Shown: positions 1 to 6,044 of the stretch, in pieces
How positions within the stretch are numbered: position 1 is the stretch's first letter
Layout: each line of letters opens with the position of its first letter
Assembly: GCF_002198735.1 (NCBI RefSeq)
Contig: NZ_MWLO01000070.1
Location: forward strand, 1 to 33,732
Source: Ideonella sp. A 288
GTDB taxonomy: Bacteria > Pseudomonadota > Gammaproteobacteria > Burkholderiales > Burkholderiaceae_C
Reading direction: 5' to 3'
Length of the DNA: 33,732 bases
Translations under genes and position numbers: made by a program
The notes under the pieces: generated by a model
The model's database searches: none
Seen by the model: only the letters and a program-made list of their open reading frames with translations
What the model was told of the DNA's origin: nothing

Positions 1-15
1 GGCTGGGCGGGTGGG

Positions 16-897
16 TCAGGCGGCGGTTTCGCCCAGGCGGCCGTCGCGGAAATCGCTGAGCGCCTGGTAGATCTCCTGCTGCGTGTTCATCACGAAGGGG
101 CCGTACTGGGCGATCGGCTCCTTCAGCGGCCGGCCGGCGATCAGCAGCACCCGGGCCTCGGCCCCGGCCTCGATGACCACGCCGTCGGTGCCGGCGTCGT
201 TGGCCAGCAGGGCCATGCGCTGCACGGGCACGGCCTGCCCGGCGATGGTGACCGCACCGCGGTAAACGTAGACGAAGGCGTTGTGCCCGGCCGGCAGCGG
301 CTGCTCGAAGCGCGAGCCGGCCCCCAGGTGCAGGTCGAGGTACAGCGGCTCGGTGGCCTCGCGCGTCACCGCGCCGTCCACGCCGTGGCTGCTGCCGGCG
401 ATCACGGTCACGGCCACGCCCTGCGGCGTGGTGAACTTCGGCAGGTCGGTGGCCTTGAAGTCGCGGTACCAGGGCGCGTTCATCTTGTCGCGACCGGGCA
501 GGTTCAGCCACAGCTGAAAGCCTTCCATCACGCCTTCTTCCTGCTGCGGGATCTCGGAATGGATGACGCCGCGGCCGGCCGTCATCCACTGCACGCCGCC
601 GTTCTCGAGCAGGCCCTCGTGGCCGGCGCTGTCGCGGTGGCGCATGCGGCCGGCGATCATGTAGGTCACCGTCTCGAAGCCGCGGTGCGGGTGGTCGGGG
701 AAGCCGGCGATGTAGTCGTCGGGGTTGTCGCTGCCGAAGGCATCGAGCATCAGGAAGGGGTCGAGCCGGTGCTGCAGGTTCTGCGTCAGCACGCGGGTGA
801 GCTTGACGCCGGCGCCGTCGGATGTGGCCTGGCCGGCGACCAGCCGCTCCACGCGGCGCGGGGTCTCGACCTGGGGGCGGGTGAGGGTGGTGGTCAT
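16..897 (-). CDS. Pirin family protein
   Basis: A 293-residue bicupin of the pirin family, normal length. The N-terminal cupin carries the pirin metal-binding set: H69 and H71 in FPDHPHRGFETVTY, and H113 and E115 in GRGVIHSEIPQ. These are the iron ligands in characterised pirins. Family members act as redox-sensing cofactors or as quercetin 2,3-dioxygenases; the sequence does not decide which. I chose the ATG at 897 because the protein begins MTTTLTRPQ there and an AAAGGG-like ribosome site precedes it. An in-frame start at 948 would add 17 residues with no family match. No signal peptide, so cytoplasmic. It is transcribed divergently from a LysR regulator 100 bp away, a pairing that usually means the regulator controls the pirin (inference). 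Confidence 0.93.
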   Translation of the reverse strand: MTTTLTRPQVETPRRVERLVAGQATSDGAGVKLTRVLTQNLQHRLDPFLMLDAFGSDNPDDYIAGFPDHPHRGFETVTYMIAGRMRHRDSAGHEGLLENGGVQWMTAGRGVIHSEIPQQEEGVMEGFQLWLNLPGRDKMNAPWYRDFKATDLPKFTTPQGVAVTVIAGSSHGVDGAVTREATEPLYLDLHLGAGSRFEQPLPAGHNAFVYVYRGAVTIAGQAVPVQRMALLANDAGTDGVVIEAGAEARVLLIAGRPLKEPIAQYGPFVMNTQQEIYQALSDFRDGRLGETAA

Positions 898-998
898 GGG
901 GCGGCCCTTTCGTGGCGGTGGCGGTTCATGGAGGCCTTGGGACGGCAAGGCGGTGAACGAACTCTAAGGGCGATCAATCAGCCTGGAAAGCCGCTGAG

Positions 999-1943
999 AT
1001 GGATATCATTGTTGCCACGATGGAACAATCTGGCGCCGTGATCGACCCCAACGACCTGCTGATCTTTGCCCGCGTGGCCGAGCTGGGCAGCTTCAGCCGG
1101 GCCGCCGAGCGGCTGGGGCTGCCCAAGTCGACCGTGTCGCGACGGCTGGCCGCGCTGGAACAACGCGTCGGCGAGCGCCTGCTGCTGCGCACCACCCGGC
1201 GCCAGACGATCACCGAGTTCGGCCAGCAGATGCTGGAGCACGCGCGCCAGGTGGTGGCCGAGGTGGACGCGGTGGCCGCGCTCAGCGAATCGCGCCTGGC
1301 GGCCCCGGGCGGGCGCCTGCGCGTGTCGATGCCCAGCGACCTGGCCAACCTGCTGCTGGCCGAGGCACTGGCGGCGTTCGTCGCGATGCACCCTGCCATC
1401 GCGCTGGAGCTTGACCTGTCGCCACGGCGCGTGGACCTGCTGGGCGAAGGCGTCGACCTGGCCGTGCGCATGGGCGACCTGCCCGACGACGCGCTGCTGG
1501 CCGCGCGCCGGCTGACCGAGTTTCCCGCCGGCCTGTACGCGGCGCCCGACTACCTGGCCGAGCATGGCGAGCCGCAGGCGCCCGACGACCTGGCCCGCCA
1601 CCTGGCGGTGCGCCAGTTGCGCGGCAATGGCGAGCTGACCCCCTGGACCCTGCTGCTCGGCGAGCAGCGCTGGCAGGGCGTGCCACCGGGCCGCGCCGCG
1701 GCCAATTCACCCGAGTTGCTGATCCGCCTGGCGCGCGCCGGCGCTGGCATCGCTGCCGTGCCCGATCACTTCGCCTCGGCCGATGTGCGCCAGGGCCGGC
1801 TGCGCCGCGTGCTGCCCGCCTGGTGCCTGCCCCGCGTCACGGCCTGGGCGGTGTTCCCGGGGCGCAAGCTGATGCCGGCGCGCACGCGCGTGTTCATCGA
1901 CATGCTGGTCGTGGCCCTGGGGGGCAGCGACCCCGGCGCCTGA
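999..1943 (+). CDS. LysR family transcriptional regulator
   Basis: A 314-residue LysR-type regulator of normal length. The winged HTH covers roughly residues 18-76 (LLIFARVAELGSFSRAAERL, then LPKSTVSRRLAALEQRVGER). A periplasmic-binding-like effector domain fills the rest (RLRVSMPSDLANLLL onward). It belongs to the large CrgA/DsdC-like subgroup, in which divergent neighbours are often the targets; here that neighbour is the pirin. The ATG at 999 has a GGAAAG ribosome site 8 bases upstream. Later in-frame starts at 1020 (ATG) and 1038 (GTG) also keep the whole HTH. A dyad at 1008-1029 overlaps this region and might favour a later start. The effector is unknown. Confidence 0.93.
   Translation: MDIIVATMEQSGAVIDPNDLLIFARVAELGSFSRAAERLGLPKSTVSRRLAALEQRVGERLLLRTTRRQTITEFGQQMLEHARQVVAEVDAVAALSESRLAAPGGRLRVSMPSDLANLLLAEALAAFVAMHPAIALELDLSPRRVDLLGEGVDLAVRMGDLPDDALLAARRLTEFPAGLYAAPDYLAEHGEPQAPDDLARHLAVRQLRGNGELTPWTLLLGEQRWQGVPPGRAAANSPELLIRLARAGAGIAAVPDHFASADVRQGRLRRVLPAWCLPRVTAWAVFPGRKLMPARTRVFIDMLVVALGGSDPGA
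1008..1029. promoter_or_regulatory. Candidate LysR operator dyad (ATTGTT-N10-AACAAT)
   Basis: A perfect 6+6 inverted repeat, ATTGTT then AACAAT, with a 10-base spacer. It fits the T-N11-A pattern of LysR-type sites and lies between the pirin and LysR starts. It overlaps the in-frame ATG at 1020. If it is an operator it could autorepress the regulator and also act on the pirin promoter. The role is inference from position and symmetry. Confidence 0.45.
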
Positions 1944-1966
1944 GCCTGCGCGCGCCGCAGCCCGGC

Positions 1967-1984
1967 GTCGGCGCGCGTGCCGAC
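1967..1984. terminator. Possible bidirectional terminator hairpin
   Basis: GTCGGC (1967-1972) and GCCGAC (1979-1984) form a 6-bp GC stem with a 6-base loop in the 49-bp gap between the convergent lysR and mipA-like genes. There is no T-run, so termination is only suggested by the position. Confidence 0.3.
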
Positions 1985-1992
1985 CCGCGCGC

Positions 1993-2814
1993 TCAATCGG
2001 CGGCAGAGGCCCCGCTGCGCCACGGCGTCCAGACCACGCCGGCCCCGACGGACAACTGGCTGCGCTCGCGCAGCAGCGGGCTGTCGGTGTTGGCCGCGCC
2101 GTGCAGCGACATGCCCCGCGCGGCGACGAACCACGACAGGTCGCGGCTCATGCGGTGGCTCAGCGTGGCGCCCACCTCCGTGCCCAGGTAGCCGGCGCGG
2201 GCGCGGTAGGCGGGGCGTTGGGCCGTCGCTTCGGACGGGTCCACTTGGTAGAAGGTGCGGTGCAGTGCCCGGCTGGCCCAGGTGGGTTGCACCGACACGC
2301 TCAGCGTGGCGGGCGTGCCTGCCACCCCGGGCAGGCGCCAACGCACCTCGGGGTCGATGCTGAAGCCTCGCGAGTCGATGCGCTTCATGTCGGTGGACAT
2401 CATGGCGCGCAGCTTGAGGTGCAACGTCGGGCCGCTGCCCTGCGACTGCAGGCCCTTGTAGACCCACTGCGGCCCGAGGCCGAACAGGTAGTCGATGGGC
2501 GGCATGCCGTCGCGCGCGGCGTTGTCCTTGGCGTTGAAGCCGCCGGTGGCGCTGAAGTCGAATTCCCAGTTAGGGCTGTCGAGCACGCGGCCGCGGATGC
2601 CGCCCTGGTCGATGCGCAGCACCGGGCCGCGGTAGATGAACATCGGCAGCACGATGCCGCGGGTGCGCGAGCGGTCGGCGCCGGGGTAGTCGGGCACGTG
2701 CCCGACGCCGGCGGCGATGCCGGCTTCCCAGCGCGGCGCACCGCTGCCGTCGGCCGCCTGGGCGATGCCGCAGGACAGCACGGCCCCCAGCAGCCCTCCG
2801 ATCATCCGCGTCAT
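1993..2814 (-). CDS. MipA/OmpV family outer-membrane protein
   Basis: About 273 residues, usual for the MipA/OmpV family. A Sec signal peptide is visible: MTRMIGGLLGAVLSCGIAQA followed by ADG. The mature part opens with RWEAGIAAGVGHVPDYPGAD, typical of MipA (a periplasm-facing beta-barrel opening), followed by alternating beta-strand segments rich in W, Y and F such as IRGRVLDSPNWEFDFSATGG. The end ELSVGAGVVWTPW-like pattern (QLSVGAGVVWTPWRSG) is the final strand. E. coli MipA scaffolds MltA and PBP1b and is linked to antibiotic uptake and resistance; the role here is unknown. I chose the ATG at 2814 because it gives a compact signal peptide with an AGGG site upstream. An ATG at 2859 would lengthen the n-region by 15 residues. 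It is divergent from the exported protein at 2974. Confidence 0.85.
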   Translation of the reverse strand: MTRMIGGLLGAVLSCGIAQAADGSGAPRWEAGIAAGVGHVPDYPGADRSRTRGIVLPMFIYRGPVLRIDQGGIRGRVLDSPNWEFDFSATGGFNAKDNAARDGMPPIDYLFGLGPQWVYKGLQSQGSGPTLHLKLRAMMSTDMKRIDSRGFSIDPEVRWRLPGVAGTPATLSVSVQPTWASRALHRTFYQVDPSEATAQRPAYRARAGYLGTEVGATLSHRMSRDLSWFVAARGMSLHGAANTDSPLLRERSQLSVGAGVVWTPWRSGASAAD

Positions 2815-2973
2815 GCGACGCGCCCTGCCCACCTGGCCCACCACCGTGCATCGTTTCATGGCGCCGAATATCCGCGATCTGGGCAGACCGGCCCTTGCGA
2901 ACGGCCAATGTCCCCCCCATCTGACCGGGCATGGATGGGCCCGAACCGGGCCACGAGACCGGATCGGGCCGCG

Positions 2974-3936
2974 ATGCACGCCAACACTGTCGAATCGAGG
3001 GCTCCCCGGCGACCAGGCCCGCGTCGCACACCGCTCGGCCGGGCAGCCCTGCGGGCCACCCTGCTGGCGCTGCTGGCGCTGTTGGGCCCTGGCGTTGCGG
3101 CCCGCGCGGCGGTGCCGGCTCCGGCACCGGCCTCCGCAGCCGCCCTGCACGCCAAGCGCGCCGAACTGCAGCCGCAGTTGCGTGCCAACACGTTCGGCGA
3201 GCCGCTGGTGCTGCGCTCTCGCGAGTTGCCGGATCGGCTCGAGGGCGACGTGTACGCCGAGGTGGCCCACCCCATGGCCGCGGTGAGCGCGAGCGTCCGC
3301 AACGCGGCCGCCATCTGCGAGATCTTGTTCCTGCACCTGAACATCCGCTCGTGCGCGCCGGCGGCGGACGCGGACGGCGGGGGCGTGTCGCTGCTGGCCG
3401 GCCCCAAGCGCGCCACCGGGCCCGGCGCGCAGTACCACATGGACTACGCCGTTCACCACGAGGTGGCCGACGCGTCGCACCTGCGCGTCACGTTGAGCGC
3501 CGCGCAAGGCCCGATGTCGACCACCGACTACCGCCTGGTCTTCGAGGCGGTGCCGATCGACGAGGGCCACACCTTCGTGCACTTCGGCTATGCCTATGGC
3601 GTGGGCACGCTGGCGCGCATGGCGATGGGCATGTACCTGGCCACCGCGGGCCGCGACAAGATCGGCTTCACCGTCGAAGGCGTCGATGCCAGCGGCCGGC
3701 CGAAGTACGTGCGCGGCGAACGCGCCGCCGTGGAGCGCAACGTGATGCGCTACTACCTGGCGCTGCAGGCCCACCGCAGCGTGACCACCGGCTCGCGCGA
3801 CGAGCGACTGCAGGCCCGCCTGCGCGCCTGGTTTGCCCTGACCGAGCGCCACAAGGCGCAACTGCACGAGTACGACCTGGCCGACTACCTGCGAGAGAAG
3901 GGCGACGACCTGGCGCGCGCAGCGGCCGCCCGGTGA
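2974..3936 (+). CDS. Uncharacterised exported protein, possibly START/SRPBCC-like
   Basis: 320 residues that I cannot assign to a characterised family. Residues about 20-46 form a basic then hydrophobic Sec-type signal (RAALRATLLALLALLGPG, then AARAA before VPAPAPA), so it is probably periplasmic. The body alternates beta-like stretches with a helical C-terminus. The segment RLEGDVYAEVAHPMAAVSAS followed later by YRLVFEAVPIDEGHTFVHFG resembles the way START/SRPBCC lipid-binding domains are laid out, but this is a weak structural guess. The end (ERHKAQLHEYDLADYLREKG) is charged and helical. The ATG at 2974 was picked as the first Met giving a signal peptide; the upstream open frame is antisense to the mipA-like gene. 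It is alone on its strand, divergent from that gene. Confidence 0.75.
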   Translation: MHANTVESRAPRRPGPRRTPLGRAALRATLLALLALLGPGVAARAAVPAPAPASAAALHAKRAELQPQLRANTFGEPLVLRSRELPDRLEGDVYAEVAHPMAAVSASVRNAAAICEILFLHLNIRSCAPAADADGGGVSLLAGPKRATGPGAQYHMDYAVHHEVADASHLRVTLSAAQGPMSTTDYRLVFEAVPIDEGHTFVHFGYAYGVGTLARMAMGMYLATAGRDKIGFTVEGVDASGRPKYVRGERAAVERNVMRYYLALQAHRSVTTGSRDERLQARLRAWFALTERHKAQLHEYDLADYLREKGDDLARAAAAR

Positions 3937-4069
3937 CCGCCCCCGCGTGCCCGGCCCGGCCGCGGCCCATCGCCTGCGGCTCGGCCATGGCGCGCCCCAC
4001 GGTGCGTTCGCCAGCGCCGGGGCCACAATGCCCCCTGCGGGGTGACGGGCTCGCCGCACGAGGTGTCCG

Positions 4070-4573
4070 ATGAAACTGGCGGTGGTCGTTCAACGCGACG
4101 GCGAGGGGGCGGTGGCCGCCGCCGTGGCCTTCGATGAATGGAACGCGCCCGAACCCTCGCGCACGGTCGTGGCCCGCATGGCGCAGGTCGAGAAGGCCGC
4201 CCGCGGGGCGCTCGACGTGCTGGTGCTGCCCTGTCTGCTGCAGTTGCTGCGCGAGCACGCGCTGGCGCCCGAGGTGATCGTGCTCGACGGCCTGGTGCAC
4301 CTCGACGCCGCCGAGACGCCCGCGATCGGCTGGCACCTGCATCGCGCACTCGAGGGCCGCGTGCCGGTCATCGGCGTGTCGAAGGCGTCGATGCCCGACC
4401 TGCCCGCGCAGTTCAAGGTGCACCGCGAAGACGACGCGCCGCCGCTGGTCGTCACCTGCCTGGGCATCGACCTGGGCGCGGCGAAGGCCCGTGTGCGCGC
4501 GATGCACGGTCGTCGGCGCGTGCCGACGCTGCTGAAGCGGCTGGCCCGGGCGGTGAAGGACGGCGCGGGGTGA
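4070..4573 (+). CDS. Divergent endonuclease V family protein (missing first catalytic Asp)
   Basis: 167 residues, shorter than standard endonuclease V (about 210-240). The fold pattern is recognisable in order: an N-terminal strand pair (VAAAVAFDEW), a LVLPCLLQLLRE segment equivalent to PYIPGxLxFRE with E62, the VIVLDG segment equivalent to xxxVDGHG with D73, PVIGVSKAS equivalent to PTIGVAKS, and a C-terminal VTCLGIDLGAAKARVRAM segment equivalent to xSPGHxxSLxxA. Endonuclease V nicks DNA (or RNA) near deoxyinosine using Asp, Glu and Asp. Here the first Asp, normally in a GVDxxY strand, falls at LAVVVQRD and seems replaced, so activity is doubtful. A GAGGTG ribosome site lies 4 bases before the ATG. 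The gene stands alone, convergent with the crp-like gene. Confidence 0.78.
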   Translation: MKLAVVVQRDGEGAVAAAVAFDEWNAPEPSRTVVARMAQVEKAARGALDVLVLPCLLQLLREHALAPEVIVLDGLVHLDAAETPAIGWHLHRALEGRVPVIGVSKASMPDLPAQFKVHREDDAPPLVVTCLGIDLGAAKARVRAMHGRRRVPTLLKRLARAVKDGAG

Positions 4574-4610
4574 CGCGTTGAGTCGCGCGCTTCGATGGGG
4601 TGGTCGAACG

Positions 4611-4628
4611 GTGGAGGCTGTCCTCCAC
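4611..4628. terminator. Possible hairpin terminator between convergent genes
   Basis: GTGGAGG (4611-4617) and CCTCCAC (4622-4628) form a 7-bp stem with a 4-base loop in the 141-bp gap between the endonuclease V-like gene and the convergent crp-like gene. There is no T-tract on either side; support is symmetry and position only. Confidence 0.35.
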
Positions 4629-4714
4629 GGCGACACCACGCCTACCCTCCAAACGGCGCGAACACCGTGCCGGGCATCCCGCGCCGCGGGCGAGCCGAGC
4701 GGGCCTGCGGAGGT

Positions 4715-5734
4715 TCAATCGTCCTTGCCGAGCGGGGCGCGGTGCACCTGTGTCGCGCCTGCACGCGCTCGCCCGGGTGCGTGGGCCTGTGCCTGCTGCG
4801 CCATCCCGCCCGGTCGCCGTGCCGCGTCGGCGGGATCGATGGGCCGATAGCAGTGGCATGCCACCGACTCGAGCCCCTTGCGGTCCAGGATCGACAGCCT
4901 GCCCCGGCTGTAGCCGATGAGGCCGAGTGAGCGCAGTGCGACGCAGGCCGACGTGACCGAGACGCGCCGCACGTTGAGGTCGGCGGCCAGATGCCCTTGC
5001 GTCAGGAGCATCTCCTGCGACGCGGCGCGATCGCCGATCATCAGCAGCCAGCAGGCCAGGCGCTGCTCGAAGCGGTGCGAGGCGATGCAGGCGGCGGTTT
5101 GTCGTGCCAGGTTCAACTCGACCTGCGCATGGCGGTACAGCAGTTGCTGCAGTGGCAGGCCACGCTGGAATTCCGTCGAGAAGCGCGCGGCCGACATGCG
5201 CAAGGCGGTCCCGGCGATCTGCACCACGGCGCGGGCCACCGAAGCGCCGACGCCCATTGCCAGCGGCATGCCCACCATGCCCTCACGACCCACCAGGCCG
5301 GTCGCGACCGTCTGCGGGCCGTCGACCTCCGTCAACAGGCAGACGACGCAATCGACCGGGAAGTAGACATGCCGGATCGGTGCGCCGGCTTCATGCAGCA
5401 CGTCGCCCGCGGCCAGCGTGACCGGCTCGAGCGCGGACAACAGCCGCCGATGCTCTGCGCGGGGCAAGGCGGCGAGCAGGCGGTTCTGTTCTGGCGCCTC
5501 GAGCGTTGCCCTGAGATCGGCGGCGTCGGCGCGTCGGGCCCGTTCGCGCAGCGCACGCCGTGCCGCGGGGAACACGATGACGTTGGCACTGCGGTAGTCG
5601 ATGACGGCGTCGATCTCGCCGGCCTCGATCGCCTGCCGCTCGGAGGCGCCCATCGGCAGTTGGCGCAGCACCCGCTGCAAGGCGGCAGACGCCCGCCCTG
5701 CCTGGGTGCCGGCCATGCCGCGCTCAGTGCCCAT
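4715..5734 (-). CDS. Crp/Fnr family regulator, third gene of kai operon
   Basis: 339 residues, longer than a usual Crp/Fnr protein (about 220-250). Residues 1-90 are an extra N-terminal part (MGASERQAIEAGEIDAVIDY, then VIVFPAARRALRERA). A cNMP-binding-type beta-barrel follows from about 90 (LLSALEPVTLAAGDVLHEAG, then IRHVYFPVDCVVCLL), and then the dimer helix (LQQLLYRHAQVELNLARQTA). Next comes a winged HTH with LLTQGHLAADLNVRRVSVTS as recognition region. This is the subgroup that lacks Cys clusters and the canonical cAMP-binding RxS motif, so the ligand is unknown. The ATG at 5734 overlaps the kaiB stop by 11 bases, implying translational coupling; an ATG at 5716 is an alternative. Its place after kaiC-kaiB suggests an output or feedback regulator (inference). 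Confidence 0.85.
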   Translation of the reverse strand: MGTERGMAGTQAGRASAALQRVLRQLPMGASERQAIEAGEIDAVIDYRSANVIVFPAARRALRERARRADAADLRATLEAPEQNRLLAALPRAEHRRLLSALEPVTLAAGDVLHEAGAPIRHVYFPVDCVVCLLTEVDGPQTVATGLVGREGMVGMPLAMGVGASVARAVVQIAGTALRMSAARFSTEFQRGLPLQQLLYRHAQVELNLARQTAACIASHRFEQRLACWLLMIGDRAASQEMLLTQGHLAADLNVRRVSVTSACVALRSLGLIGYSRGRLSILDRKGLESVACHCYRPIDPADAARRPGGMAQQAQAHAPGRARAGATQVHRAPLGKDD

Positions 5735-6044
5735 GGGGCTTCAACCCGAGCGCCAGCAGCACGCGCGCCTTGTCGCTGAGGTTGCCCACGACCTGCGCCG
5801 CGGGCAGCGGCGACAGCTTGGCCAGGCTGGGCGTGACGAGCACGCCCTCGGCCATCGCACGCCGTGGGTTGTCGAGGACGTCGACCACCTCCAGACGGTG
5901 GCCATCCTTCAGGTACTCGGCGCAGATGGCCTCGAGGTTGGCGATGGCCTGCACCGAGTTCGGTGCTCCGCCAGCGACATACAGCCGCAGCACGACCACT
6001 GTCGTGAACGACTCGGGCGATGCCTTGACTGTGCGCCGTGTCAT
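5724..6044 (-). CDS. kaiB: KaiB-like clock protein
   Basis: 106 residues, the normal KaiB size. The thioredoxin-like KaiB pattern is clear: VVLRLYVAGGAPNSVQAIAN, then LEVVDVLDNPRRAMAEGVLV, then TPSLAKLSPLPAAQVVGNLS. The conserved TPSLAK-xxP and LSD segments and the C-terminal LLALGLKP match the family. In cyanobacteria KaiB binds KaiC, switches fold and drives dephosphorylation; in bacteria without kaiA it is linked to stress responses or hourglass-type timing. The ATG overlaps the kaiC stop as ATGA, so the two are translationally coupled. No kaiA is visible in the window. Confident in the family; the role in this organism is inference. Confidence 0.92.
   Translation of the reverse strand: MTRRTVKASPESFTTVVVLRLYVAGGAPNSVQAIANLEAICAEYLKDGHRLEVVDVLDNPRRAMAEGVLVTPSLAKLSPLPAAQVVGNLSDKARVLLALGLKPHGH

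Noticed and set aside
283-1041. 252-residue plus-strand open frame across the pirin gene
   Set aside because: It is antisense to a well-supported pirin with metal ligands; the translation is A/G/H/R-rich with no domain, as expected for high-GC shadow frames.
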